The position numbers were made by a program, and so were the translations under genes. Under the pieces are notes generated by a model. The model had not been told where the DNA came from. It worked only from the letters and a program-made list of their open reading frames with translations, and made no database searches. A stretch of DNA of 64,000 nt from Liolophura sinensis (Eukaryota; Mollusca; Polyplacophora; Chitonida; Chitonidae), in assembly GCF_032854445.1 (NCBI RefSeq), contig NC_088303.1, positions 35,755,265 to 35,819,264 of the forward strand, written 5' to 3'. Position 1 is the first letter of the stretch; each line of letters opens with the position of its first letter. Shown in pieces: positions 1 through 13,739 of this stretch.

Positions 1-1995
1 TTTGAGGTATGTATCATTATAAAGAGTTTTCTCCGAGTTGTGTAATGTTGTATACTGTTTCACTTTGTGTTGCCTGTGGTGATTAATTTTCATTACACAC
101 CCGCTTTTGGAAAGGGCAAGGGTCAATGTGATAAATCTCTGACAAATGAAAGATACAGTTAGCCAAGCGTAGGTAGTTAATTTCACAAGGGATGAAGAAA
201 AAAAGAAAAAACATCTAAATACAAAAGGAAAGCTAGTAATACCTTGTATAATGAAAACAGATCACGGCTTTGTTTAACAGAAAGTTCTGGAGTGTTAACA
301 TGCAGATGTCTCGTATCAATGAAAAAAAAGTGGAAACTCTGAAATGTTCTCGCGTCTTAACCTAAACAGTTGTCTAGTCTTTTGTTCATTCCCGTAGCAC
401 GTCACACTTTTCAGTGTATGTATGCGCAAAAAGACACTTTGGTTGTACACAAACAACGATATAGCTGAAAGCCAATTTTTAGATCACAGTTTTCGTCTCA
501 AAATATATGGCGGAAATGATTCCTCACAGAGTTGTTTTAACAGCCCTCACCACTGACGTCATGATTGGAGCCCATTATTTCGGGACAGACCGCCGTGGTC
601 CTGAGAATGAATGACTTAACGCGACTTGGGCAATACTGTTATCATAACTTGGCCGGGGGACCTTAGGAAGACAGTAGATATATCTGTTGTCAATAACAAG
701 TTACGAAATTGGATTCTGACGGGAAATTCAAAGATATTGCCATGTTTAGTGACAAGTTTATTACATGTACCGCTTCCATCTTATAAGTTAATATCATTCC
801 CAAATGCCTTTCCTGGGTCACTCTGTTTTATCTTTCTGCTCAGTATCTTGATGTGTGTTTTCACTTGCATCACAGCCCCACTTCTAGGTGGAAAATCTGG
901 CTTTTATTGAGACAAAGAGACTTGTCGACACTTTACCCCAGCCACTCTAGCGTCGATTTACAATTTCGTTTCGCTACGTTTAGTTTAATCATGTTCGATT
1001 TCGTTGAAGTAATCGAATTTTGATGAAAGGATTATAAGTGTTGCTATTAGTTAGTGAAGAGGTTTTCAAATTGTCAGTTCACGCTGCTTGCGACCAAGAG
1101 AATGGGTCATTAGTCAAATTTTCTCTCGTTTGACCATCCGTGACCAATCCTCTGCTTTAAACATTTCTCTGGTGTTTGTTGCTTCCTTCAAAAATAACGA
1201 TTTCAATCAACCTGTTTTCAGATGCCTGCTTAAAAAGAGTTGTAATTTTTGGCATAAAAGGCGGTGTTTGAGTAAAAGTGTTTTCTTTTTTTGGGAGAAA
1301 AAAGCAAGTGAGAAGAGGTATGATAATATCAAGAAAATCAAAAAACCAATCAACAATTGGGAAGGGCTCGGGGAATAGCCTTTCCGTATTAGGCCGAACA
1401 GAAAGAAAAAGACTTGCTATATGTCACTATGATGAACAAGTTCTTTAACTTACACAATGGTTGAAAAAAACCAAACTGCTCAGAGCAAACCACAAACATT
1501 TGATGAGTTTCTGGTGAACTCTCCTACGTGGTATCTGTATCTCAAGGAGGGATGACAGTCGTCTTCTAGATAACTTCATGTCAAACCTCAGAAGGGAGCG
1601 CTGTCTACCACTGAAACTCTTTTACATGTACATACAACATAGCGCATGTTCAAAATGCTGGCATAAAAATGTCAAAAGGGTAAATATAAGATACTGAAAT
1701 GCAAGCATCTTAATCCCTCGAATAAGGTCTCCACCTGTGACAAAACACTAAAATCAACCTCAAGAACGTAACAGTTAAGCCAATCTTAAACTCAAGGAAA
1801 CATATTGCCAATCAGGAAACATCAGCTTAACGCATTGACACACACACAATCCACATGTATAGTATGTCTGGGTGACCCCGACTGCATGTTAATTTTAGCA
1901 GCCTCCATCTAGATGTAGCCAGTATTCATGCAAATTCAATGAATTAGTCTACTTCAGACCACAGCTCGAGTTGTTTCTCATTTTTGGATATTCAG
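1..1995. other. No gene recognised
   Basis: AT-rich, with frequent stops in all frames. The two open frames of ~95 codons show no protein-like pattern or splice context. Confidence 0.6.
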
Positions 1996-2690
1996 TATTT
2001 CGCAATAATAACCATTACCAAAACTTGCGTTATGCGTGTATCCTCCCAAACGCCTACTACCTTTCACTGACAGCGTTACGAGGTAAACCGATTATCTCAC
2101 AGACGTCGACAGATAAAAGGGACGACGAGATGCTTTACAGCTAAAAATAGTCGCGAACAGCGGGTTTTAAAACGGCTCGGATTCTAGAGAAACTGTATCT
2201 GTGCGATATCATTTAATCAGTCTCCAGCGTGTTTTCTGCACCACGTTATATCTTCTTGGTTTATTATATTTTTTTTTACTATATTTCCAGCCTAAATTGT
2301 TTGAGAACTGCTGCTAAATCATTTTATCCAGTCCTTCATTATTACTCTTCAGGGCGTTTCTCGAATGCCTAGGCCAACATAAAAGAATGCTGAAATTGAC
2401 GATGAAGGTTTTCATACCGTCCACGTCGAACCATGTCGATGGATTCCAGAAAGGTCTTGGCGTTACATCTAAATCGGTTGTTTTGGCAATCTACGAATCC
2501 CGTGCTAGAGACATCGCTCTAACCACTGTATTTCTAAAGCGGACGTTACCACGATTGTAAATCAATTTCTAGCCACAAACGACTGGACTGGAGTGCCCAG
2601 CGAGTGGTTGAGGGAGTGTGGGCAACGCTTATTGTCAGCATTCAGAAACCATTCAGAGTTTACAGTCAAGAGCACGCCCATCCATGACAA
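1996..2690. repeat. Dispersed ~700-bp repeat, copy 1
   Basis: Colinear with 22444-23230 over its whole length. Shared blocks include TATTTCGCA.TAATA.CCATT, GATATCATTTAATCA, CCAACATAAAAGAATGCTGA (copy 2 CCAATATAAAAGAATACTGA), ATGTCGATGGATTCCA-type, TAGAGACATC, and TTGTATTTCTAAAG-type. No long frame is conserved. Confidence 0.82.
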
Positions 2691-2769
2691 CAAGACCAGA
2701 GGAAAAGATCGTAGTACACAGAGATAACAGAGAGTGGTATGATTCTAAAGTCGTGTTGATGTGGCATCC

Positions 2770-2921
2770 TCAGCATGGAAGGTGGGTTTCCCTCGGGCTT
2801 CGGGCTCTTCCTGGTCCCTCCCCCCCCCCCCCACCCTTGGCAAAATACTGGCCGCCGTCGTGTAAGTGAAATATCATTGACTACGGCGTACAAATGCAAT
2901 CAAATAAATAAATAAATAAAT
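2770..2921 (+). mobile_element. SINE family A, 3' part
   Basis: Ends with TGGCCGCCGTCGTGTAAGTG, the TACGGCGTA block and (AAAT)n. A C-run has expanded at 2819-2832. It lies directly after the 2.0-2.7 kb dispersed repeat. Confidence 0.8.
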
Positions 2922-5900
2922 TTGAAATTGTACGAATACACCGACACATTAGTACAGTTGATAACTGAAGCACGGGATCATATTACATACAATACGTTAG
3001 ATGTTAAAAGATATGGCAGGTATTGCATGGACTACAGTAGTATGCTGAACGAAAAAAGAAACTTCACAGTTGTAACTTTATGTTCCAAACTATTACTATT
3101 ACCTTGAATATGACAGAATCTTGTGCTATATAACAACAGAATACATTCCAGCATCACTAAGACAACAGCCATTCTGTTAAAATTAACAGATTAATTCTTT
3201 TAGTGTCATGAAGACTTTCCTAGTTTAATGTTTAGCATAGCTCACAATTCCGTCGACAGCAAGACGCCGTAGCTTTGTGTGAGATCGAATCTTATATAAT
3301 TGTCTTATTTAAAGCAAAGTGACTTTATCACTGCCTGGTTCCTCTTAACATAAGGAAATACACCTTATCAGAGTTCCTTTACTTTATGAAATAATAATAT
3401 TGAATCTTAAATTGTCAACAAAGATAATGTTTCAGTTTGAATATTTTAGTTTCATTTAGAAATATGATACAAATCATTGAGAGAGTACCGTACAGAAATG
3501 ATCCGTAACATGAAGCGAGTTGTAAGCAGGTGCAAAACTGTGTACCCACCGTGATTCCGGTTAGGTAGAGGAGTTAATAACACCTCAATAATAAAACATG
3601 AACATGATAAATGTGACATATCGTAAGCATCATATCAGATAAACTACCATAAATCTTGTTTATTTTGTATAGGGTAACCAACGTAAAGATATATCGTTTA
3701 AAATTTAAAAAAACGCATCTGACAGTTTGGGAAAATTGCGTGTTGTTTAAAAGGCTAACACTTTTTCAAAGGTGCACTATGACTTACATGTATCACATTT
3801 TAAAACCGACTCTCGTGGCTCTGGGCTACTTGTCGAGGTTACAAGCGAGATTCCAAATGACTGGTTGATGTCTTGAAAGTGAGATTATATGATCGGTCTG
3901 TGTATGCTTTTCAGTCACTTCTCGGTCCTGTGGTTTTTATAAAACTTGTTCCCTTATGATTATTTCTGTCCTTTCTTCCTGTGTGCGGGCTTATTCTCGC
4001 AGACACCTATCAGGTGTTGATGCCGGAAGAATGGCAGTAGCCTACGTGATAAACATGGTAGTGCCGACACTGCAGTGGATGAGATCTCTTCGTGCGTCGT
4101 CATCAGAGGCAAAATTAGTTCTCAGTACTTGTTACAGATGAAATCACTTTTAGTAAAACCAACAATAGATACCCATTTAGAAACGAATTACTGAAAAAAT
4201 GATAATCCAAAGGAAATGGAAAGGTAATAATCCTCAAGCAATTGGACTATCAAGTGATTTGAATACGACTGTGTCGCATAAATAAATATCCAATGCACTA
4301 ATCCAATGGTCGGACAAACACCTTGCCTTAAACTGTTGCTTACAAGTACAATTGCGAAAAATCGACAATAACCATGAGTTAATTTGGTAAATAAAAAATA
4401 CAATGTTATAAGAGTGAAAAAAAATTTACCTGTAACTGGTAAAAAGGCATGCAGTCGTCATTGGGCGAATATGATACCCTGCTGTACTCCCAATTAATGC
4501 ATAATTATTTATATTTTAGAAAAGAATGGATAACGCTAACTCAAATGATATTTGGTGTCGGTTAATTTTTCTGATTTGCATAAAGATGTGATGTTACGCC
4601 ATAATCAATCGTCCATTCGCATAAAGCGTTGATCTCGTAAGAAGCCATTGGCACCTGACCAGTGAGGGGTTTGAACACAACTTCACCACTGTAAACCCAA
4701 ACTCACTGAAAAGAAAATAATCAATCCGTAGCCGATTTAATTTGTTGTCTGGCCAATTTTTCCAATATTAAAGCAAGGTCTCCGTTTGCTTAGAGAAAAA
4801 TCCCACGATATATATCCCTATGTTCGGCGCACTTGGTTCAGTAAAACACATCCAAGAAATACAGACATAAAAAGTTATATAATACAAATAGTATCGCGAT
4901 GTACTTATACACCTTTGGTGGGCGACACAGCCTTGTAGTTTAGCAAACAACAGCTGCATGAAAAAGGAAACTCGATGAAAATTTTAAAATATTCTGTAAA
5001 TTAGTTTGCTCCCGTCAGGGACCAAATGTTCATGCATAATCAGATGTAGTGTTAACCTTAAACTCCAGACGTTAGCTTCTGTGGACATTAGAGAGGCTAA
5101 CCCGCTTATCTGCAGTTGCTCTGGCAAAATATTGATAAGTAACAGGCACATATTTTGTATGGAAGTGTCTAGTGGAGTTTCATTTTCATTGAGATGTACA
5201 TGTCATGCTTTGTATTTAGCCGCTGAGGAATCCTGACAAATACCTGATAGAAGCTTATGCTCTCCACAATGTCCGTGACAAAACACCTGATATAAAACCG
5301 GTACGGAACCATAGATAGAACCGGATTCGACAAACGATCTCACTGACCAGTGGCTACAGTTAAGTCCCACCCTACTGAGATGTCCCATTTTTTCGTTTGG
5401 GCTTTTGGACAAAAAAACAGAGAGGATAAAACAGAGAGAGTTGGATTCAAACTCATTGTTTAGGGGCTATTGAATTAGTGACATAAGCTTTTAGAACGCT
5501 AGAATAGGGGTATCCGACAAAAAGGCGAAATAAAATAGTTTTAAACCTTTATCCAAAAGTATTGGAACACCAATTTCTATATATTTGGCAAAAGATGTAT
5601 TTAGCCATATTTCAGTATATTACATTTACTTCTTTAAACAGAATATATTTAAAAAATGATGCTACAATGAAACAAAAGGTACATGTATTTTTGCCATAGC
5701 TAAGGCCCACAAAGTCAGCAGTATTATGACGCTAAATTTTGAAGTATTTTGAAGTATTAAAAGACTTTATCGATTGGTTTCGAAGTATGACAAAGTCGAG
5801 ATGTTACTTAAAGACACAACGCCTACATTACACCTGAGGAAATTGTTGACTCGCTAAAATGTGAAAGTGGTTGAGCATGTTCCACTACGATATCACGGCA

Positions 5901-7379
5901 TTGTGCTGTGCTCTCGACAGGCCTGAGGAGATATGTATCAAAGTGGTGAACACAAATGATGAATCGCTCACGTGTGTCTATTCCAAATCTCTAGATAATC
6001 TGATCTGTGATTTCTCCTGGATCAGAATATTTCTTACCACAGAAGTTGATCCGGTGTTATCTGCCTACGAGGGATGAGATTTCGTTGATGCAGCTAGTCT
6101 ATCTCCAGTACATCAAAGGGGAGATAATCTGCTTGTAGATATCCTTCTTTCAAAGTTGTTCGAATCTATGCACCAACGTGAAGTCACTAAAACCTGACAA
6201 AACCACGCATAGGGCATCGTGAAGTAAATCTGCATGCAGGACACCTTAAAGCAGAAGAAAGCATAAAAATGATGCCAAAATCAGCTGAAAGATCGTCAAA
6301 ACTTATTTGCAAATATGGTCTTTAATATTTTGTCGAATTTTTTTTCAGGAGAAAAGGATATTTGAAAATATTTTTGTATGGTTGGTATTTGGCAACATCT
6401 TTTCGTATTCATCGTCGTTACAAAACGATGCTTTGAATCAGGATGCGATGTATGTCAAATAAATTTATTCGAATGTAATTTTTTTTGTTTACATCCAAAC
6501 ATACATGTATGCACTTAATCTGAATTGTGATAGTATGGTGGTATCCTCCCACCATAATGCTGGCCGCCGTCGCATAAGTGAAACATTCTTGAGTACGGCG
6601 TAAAAACACCAATCAAATAAATCAAATTGATTTAGTTAAATGTCTGATTAAATGTGTCTGTAAAAAAAAATTGCTTTTCACGACGCTATCATTTCTCAGA
6701 GTCAAATAAATGTACACACTACTGATATACATATATGAGCGCAGAGATAACACTATTGACGACAAGATTTACAGGACAAGAGGTCCGGTTGAAATTGCTC
6801 CTCTCTAGAAACAAATGTACTGCTCTATCAAATATGCCAAAAATAATCAACGGATCATCCCACTGGCCAGCTTCATATTCATTTATGCTATAAATAACAC
6901 ACTGTAAAAAGCTAGGAACCATCAAAATGACTGGCGCGATAAAAAAAAAACACTCTCTGTGGTCGAAAGTTTAATCTGTCTCAACTCTTCTTCAATCTAA
7001 AACTTTTCTCCTATCAAAAGGTTTCAATAGAGAATAAATTCCAATCTGATTGAAGAATAATGTTCAAAGAGATAAATCTCTTGTTTGCTTCAGCATGCAA
7101 ACAGAAGCTAGTGAAGTTTTAAGTCAAAAAGCTTCTTAAATCACAAACACAGAGTTCAGAGCTAGTCTGTTTACCCTTTTCCCATGCTCGTGTTGCCTAA
7201 CCACGTGGCTTTGCATTGTATATTCTATACATAAAGGCCACTGTTTCTCAGTATGACAAACGGATCTGTCTTGTTATGGTTTTGTTATGATCCTCGTAAA
7301 TATCACCTTGTGCATTCTAGAAATGGCTCAGAAGCGATCGCAGTTTAGTTCAACCTATCTTCCTTACTGGGAAGAGAAG
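2922..7379. other. No gene recognised apart from the SINE at 6545
   Basis: AT-rich sequence, short A/T runs, no repeated structure or convincing exon. Open frames are all under 80 codons. Confidence 0.55.
6545..6628 (+). mobile_element. SINE family A, 3' end
   Basis: CCCACCATAATGCTGGCCGC, TTCTTGAGTACGGCGTAAAA and an AAATAAATC tail; 5' truncated. Confidence 0.82.
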
Positions 7380-8698
7380 GTCACGGTCCTGTTACATTTA
7401 TATGAGTGATCCTGGTATGATCTCATGGCCCGATCATGTTACATTTGTGTCGATGATCCTTGCGTGACGTTGCGTGACGTTGCGTGACGTTACGGCCGGG
7501 TCCTCTTACATTTGTATAGGTGGTCATGGTATTACGTTATGGCCCTGTCCTGTTACATTTATATGGGTGATCCTGGTATGATCTCATGGCCCAGTTACGT
7601 TACATTTGTGTTGGTGATCCTTGTGTGACACTGCGACCCTTTCCTGTTACATTTGTATAGGTGATCATGGTACTACGTTATGGCACTGTCCTGTTACATT
7701 TATATGGGTGATCCTGGTATGATCTCATGGCCCAGTTACGTTACATTTGTGGGGTGACCCTGGTATGACATTTTGGTCCTGTCCTTTTACCTTTGTATGG
7801 GTGATCTTGTTATGACATTTTGTCCATGAAATGATACATTTGTGTGGATGATCCTTTTATGACATTTTGGTTCTGTTTTGTTACATATGTATGGGTGATC
7901 CTGTAATAACATTATGGTTCTGTCCTTTTACATTTGTATGATTGATCCTGTTATAACATTATGGTCCTGTCCTCTTACATTTGTATGGGTGATCCTGTTA
8001 TAACATTATGGTTCCGTCATGTTACATTTTGTATGGGTGATCTTGTTATAACATGATTTCGTCCTTTTACATTTGTATGGGTGATCCTGTTATAACATTA
8101 TGGTCCCGTCATGTTACATTTATATGGATGATCCTGTTATAACATGATGATTTTGTCATGTTACATTTGTATAGGTGATCCTGTTATAACATTATGATTG
8201 CGTCATGTTACATTTGTATGGGTGATCCTGTTATAACATTATGGTTCCGTCATGCTACATTTGTATGGGTAATCCTGTTATAATAATATGGTTCCGCCAT
8301 GTTACATTTGTATGGGTGATCCTGTTATAACATTAAGGTTGCGTCATGTTACATTTGTATGGGTGATCCTGTTATAACATTATGGTTCCGTCATGTTACA
8401 TTTGTACGGGTGATCCTGTTATAACATTATGGTTGCGTCATGTTACATTTGTATAAGTGATCCTGTTATAATAATATGGTTCCGCCATGTTACATTTGTA
8501 TGGGTGATCCTGTTATAACATTATGGTTCCGTCATGTTACATTTGTAAGGGTGATCCTGTTACAACATCATGATTCCGTCATGTTACATTTGTATGGGTG
8601 ATTCTGTTATAACATTAAGGTTGCGTCATGTTACATTTGTATGGATGATCCTGTTATAAGATCATGGTTCCGTCATGTTACATTTGTATGAGTGATAC
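7380..8698. repeat. 47-bp satellite, about 28 copies
   Basis: The core unit contains CATGTTACATTTGTATGGGT and GATCCTGTTATAACATTATG. Copies from ~7900 to 8698 are regular. The first ~400 bp has longer higher-order units (TGATCCTGGTATGATCTCAT recurs at ~140-160 bp spacing) and a nested 10-bp repeat GCGTGACGTT near 7465. Confidence 0.93.
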
Positions 8699-11600
8699 TT
8701 ACATACCTCATGCGTGTGAACTACATGCAGGGGGGTGGTAGATATATGTACGATATTCACATCCCCGGATTTCCTCCAATTTACCGAGAGCACGTGGAAT
8801 TACGTCTCCAGTCTGCTACAGCGATTCCACTGGCCCACTTCTCTGTGTCACCACGGACGCCTGTCTGAAGTGGATTCTTTTATAACCTGTCCTCAAGGGA
8901 CAAATATGAGGACGGAAGATGAAACTTATTGTAATCCCATAAAGCGGACAGGTAACTAAAGGTCAAGCCTTATGCCCGTCTGCTGTCTAGCCACGGGGAA
9001 TGTCATTTACTACAACATGATGTGGTATTACCAGAGAATCATCTGATTTATATGTACAATTGGAAAGCTTCTGTAGCAAATGCGGCTATAGGAATCCTAT
9101 CCTTTACGACCGAAATTTATCTGTACTTTTGAGCAAAAGTGGACCGTGACTAATAATAATAATAATTTTGCTCTATGTCAGCGCTGTATACAATTACATG
9201 AAAACGTGGCATAATTATTGATGCACTCAAGTGACCGAGGCCCTCAATGGTCTGTGGCCAAAATTTAATTAAAATTTATTTGAAATAGGAAAACTATTAC
9301 ACTTCTTAATTTTTACTATTGCGTCACACAATAAAGGATTAAGTAGTTAATCTATGAAATGCACGAATTCAGGTAAATTCTGTGGACTAATAGATTATAT
9401 CTGTAAAGAGCGAAATACATTTTACGTTTAAGGTCATAACTTCTAACTAAAATGTGGGTGTATCTCTTTTGCGAGGATCGCGTCTGAACCATACTGTACA
9501 GTTGTTGTAGAATCACAAACTATGTGGATATTCTCTGTCTAATTTTGTGATAATTTCAAACAAGAGAGAAAAGACTTTGTACATGGAACTCAGTAGCAAG
9601 TATGTTATGGCTACATCTTTGTACTAAATCTTCGTCTCCAGGTCTTAACATCCATTAAGAGGGATATGAAAGTCTTCCCGTTGATGTAACGTGGCCAGAT
9701 TTGAATGATCCATCTGGGCAACGTTTCCAACATTTGATAAAACAATAAGCTACCAACCTCGAACCAGCAAAATGGACATGCGGGACGAATGACTGCGAAA
9801 TCAGCCTCCAAACCAAAGATCAGCCAAACACCTAAATTAAGAAATTGCACTGTAAAGGTCGATGACTGGTTTCTTTCGTGTCTCGTCGTGTCTACCAAAC
9901 CTCGCGAGAGCTGCGTAATTGGTCAGAGTGGAAATCGTCTGTGCAGTACGTCAATGGTGCCGATCTATAACCTGGGTTCTACCTGTATAAGAGTCTTAAT
10001 GTTTGCTGGTAGATACCTGGTAATCTTTATCGGGGTACGTTTGAACTGTTAACTCCTTCTTTGTAACAAATGAAAATCCTCATGTACTCATTTCTTTGTA
10101 ACAAATGAAAAACCTCATGTACTCATTTCTTTCTAACAAATGAAAATCCTCATGTACTCATTTCTTTCTAACAAATGAAAATCCTCATGTACTCATTTCG
10201 TCTGTTGGCATTTTATATCAAATAAAAATATATTTATATGAACGAAGTCATATTACTTTTTTCTCTAGTCCAGTAAAATAAGGCCGTATCAATGGTGATT
10301 TTATGAATTACAATTGGGCCCTTTAACTATTAATAAAACAGAAATAAAGTAACTTCGAATACTAAAGTCATATTATTAATCTATACACACCAGAATTAAA
10401 TCACGGTATCAAAGCCTCTAAAGAATTGTATATATGTAAGCAATTGAGTTTTACAGAATCGTATGTGTCGTTGCTTTCACCCATACCTATTGATTTATTT
10501 ATATTATTATTTACTGCATGATTTTATTAACCCCCCCCCCCTCCTCTTTTAACTCTGGTTTCAGCTGTATGCTCTAATTCTACTTTCCACAATATTTCAT
10601 GCAACACCTCTTACATCAGCTTAATATTATGTCATTCACGCTCAACCATTCCTGTCTTTCTGCTAACTCACCATTCGTTATCTTGTTTTTATACTAGCAT
10701 GCGTTGTACACCTAACCAGCTACATGTATATAAGCCTGTGTATTCTTTTCTGTACACATTTCCTGATGATGGCTCAAACATAGTGAATGAAATATTGACT
10801 AGTAATATGAGTTTTAATACTCGGAGTGACTTTCTTTCTATTTTATGTAAAACTAATCTGTGGAACGACTTGATTATGTCAATTATTATCATCTGTTGAA
10901 TTAATCCCCTGACTCTGATCCCGTGACGCAGATAACTAATTATTATTGTCCACGGTGACAAATGCAAATGACAGCATAATGTGTTTGTTGTAAGCCGTGT
11001 TAGATGGTTGCTCTTGTGGTGGTGATGGTGCTAAAACCACCACTGACAGCCTGGAGGTAAAATGATCTTACGGCCACGGACTTTGTCATACAAAATCATC
11101 TTTGACTGGATGAATACATCGAGGAAATTGATCTGATATGAGTACAACCAACTTCACACCAAATAACTTCATATTTACACCACCGTTAAAAAAAACAAAT
11201 CACGTTGACAAAAATGTTCTCAGAGTCTATCAACTAGACGAATAAATATATGAGCTTTAATTCGTCCCCACCAGGGCAAATGATGTTTAACATATATTGG
11301 ACGATAAAGGGAGGGTAATATTATTTAATTAAGGTGAAAGAAAAACAGCTAAAGCATGGTTCAAAGCATACCCTTTCCAATTAAATGTGTACACCAATTG
11401 CAGGTTGCCATCAATTTCATTGAAATGTTCAGGTCTTTGTCCACTGTGTGTTGTTTTATGGAGACTCACTCCTGTACTGTGTGTCAACGTAAATGAAATT
11501 ACGTAATGTCACAATTATTTGATAGGTAGATCTACATTGTAACTGGTGCTGTCAGTTCTACCTAAATCCAGATTGGGGAGGTACAAGGGGTTGAGTTAAT

Positions 11601-11701
11601 AAGTCCAAAGCTCAAAGCATACTTCTGAAAACACTAACAGCAAGCGAATATCTCATGATCGTGATTATCCTCAATCATGAATTATTATGTTATCTATGAT
11701 G
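8699..11701. other. No gene recognised apart from the 35-bp repeat
   Basis: Opposed ORFs of 95 (minus) and 87 (plus) codons overlap at 9789-9898 around a CTCGCGAG palindrome (9900); neither looks like a known protein. The rest is AT-rich. Confidence 0.5.
10056..10200. repeat. 35-bp tandem repeat, 4 copies
   Basis: Unit TAACAAATGAAAATCCTCAT plus GTACTCATTTCTTTC; nearly identical copies. Confidence 0.92.
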
Positions 11702-11905
11702 GACCTCCGTGGCCTAGTAGTTAGCGCGCTAGCGCAGCACAATGGCCCAGAAGCCTCTCACCAATGCGATCCCTGTGAGTACAGGTCCTGCTCATGCTGC
11801 CTTACCCTCGTGTATATGTTGGAAAATCAGCCAGCAACCTGCGGAAGGTCGTGGCTTTTCCTTGTCGTAAATGGCCAGTTACGCCCAATAAATTTAGCAT
11901 CATTG
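11702..11905 (+). mobile_element. SINE family A, tRNA head and middle, 3' truncated
   Basis: CCTCCGTGGCCTAGTAGTTA (tRNA A-box-like), CTCACCAATGCGATC...GAGTACAGGTCC (B-box-like), then CAGCAACCTGCGGAAGGTCG. The GGCCGCCGTCG tail block is absent. Confidence 0.82.
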
Positions 11906-12317
11906 CATTTTTACCTACTTCTGGTTTTGCCATGGTGCTGAGAAAATAGTGTGTTGCTACTTTTTAAGCATTTACATGAAGAATTAAAACAAATCCTGAG
12001 TTAAATTGACGCGAGTCCTGATTTCATTGGTTACGTGTGACCATTTACTATCATGTCGCTATGTCGCAGCTGATATCTTTTATATTTGCTAATAAAATTT
12101 CAAGAATTAGAACATGTAAGCCCCTTTAACACACGTTCTTTCCTGCAAGTTTTCTTCATTAACTTCGTCCCATTATTCTTCAATGCGATGCTAACGACGA
12201 TACTTCAACACAAACTACTGATCTTATATTTCTCTTACCGATAAAATGGATAACTGACGCATTGGGTGAATAACTCAAAATTAGTAAATTAGTGCTGTCT
12301 GCCCGTACGTTTGTCAC

Positions 12318-12615
12318 TTGGTGAGTGAGTGAGTGCTTGGGGTTTAATGTCATATATAACAATTTTTCAGTTATATGACGACGAAGGAACCCTTAGAATG
12401 CATGTAATGTGCCTTCTTGTTGCAGGACGGATTTCCACCGCTCTTATACTGATACGGATCAACCAGTCGCTGCACTATCCCCTTCATGCTGAACGCCAAG
12501 CAAGGGCGTTACAACTTCCTCTTAGCAGGTCTTAGGTGTGACTTGATCCAGGATTGACCCTGGATCTACCGCTTCCAAAGCGAACGCTTTACCTGTCACT
12601 TGATTGATAGGCCGG
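12318..12615 (-). mobile_element. SINE family B (tRNA-derived)
   Basis: On the minus strand: a tRNA-like segment GCGGTAGATCCAGGGTCAAT with B box, AGTCACACCTAAGACCTG, GAGGAAGTTG, GGCGTTCAGCATGAAGGGGA, TGGAAATCCGTCCTGCAACA, AGGCACATTACATGCATTC, GACGACGAAGG region inverse, and a tail AACCCCAAGCACTCACTCAC. Confidence 0.85.
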
Positions 12616-13739
12616 CAGATCGGTAAACTTTTTAGAACTAAATCTTTTAACACAAGTCATTCACCTAACACGGGATTAAGTTCAAGACATCGACATGTCA
12701 CGGGTTTTGCGAATTTACACTCATTACGTGATAGGTGGAAACAAAGCTGAGTAGGATTAAAAGCAAAGAGAGATGAACTTTTCCTGAGTTAAAATTTTCC
12801 TGAGTTAAAATTTTTTCTCATCCTGAATCAAAGGTCATCCTCACCCCCTCGATTACCTGTTGTAGGCAATAGTTATCCATGGCGTGTTATACCCTGAGGT
12901 CGTTTGTGGAAAGGAAACTCCCAAGCTATTATCTTCAGACATGCAGATTCAGCAAAATGCCGAAAACTATTATAAAATGATTACAGAATTTAGCCGATGT
13001 CAGGCCGATGCCAGGTGTTAACTTATATACGAGCAGATTTCTATTTGACGTGCTGGCTTTTCCCTCTAGTGTCTCATAGTTTTATATCTATTTTAACCTG
13101 CTCGCTCTCGATACGATGGGTTATATTTAGATAAGAGACTTTCATACACTTCCAAGGCTGACGATCAGCAACGCTCACAGACGCCATTCATGAAAATATA
13201 TTACGAACAGTTATTTTTATCTTTAAATTTTTTCTCCCTATAATTGAAATGCTTGATAACTCGTTTACAATAAATAGATTATTAAATGAATACGACGCGT
13301 CCACATCAGCCTGTATTCATTTACTAACCTATTATTATTACTTACCTATATACCATTACATTCCATTTGATCGAACGTTTCACGGACAGAACATCGTCAC
13401 TGAAATTAGATCGGCAATAATCTACTCCAAAGCACATGTAGGATTATCCCTATTTAGTCTGTTACTTACGGAACGTGGGGTTTTAAAGGAGCACTGACTC
13501 ATGAAAATAATCACACCCTCAAAGAAAGAGTGGACTATATTTACCTTCTACTCAGTGAAAACGTAAAAATTTCACTCGACGTTGGGGAAATTACGAATGT
13601 AATATGCTTATGACATTTATGCTTTTGGATATTTACGGCTTAAGGAATAAGGTGTAAATTAAAACCGGCGAAAATTCGACTGATATCCTAGTATAAAGGG
13701 ACAAGATGGTTGGGATTTTGGAGGAACCTCTTTGGCAAT

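Noticed and set aside
7380-8698. CRISPR-like regular array
   Set aside because: Units are contiguous with no unique spacers and the context is a eukaryotic genome; it is a satellite.
9611-10052. Opposed ORFs of 95 and 87 codons around a CTCGCGAG palindrome as a bidirectional gene pair
   Set aside because: Neither product looks like a protein family, and no splice or promoter context supports them.
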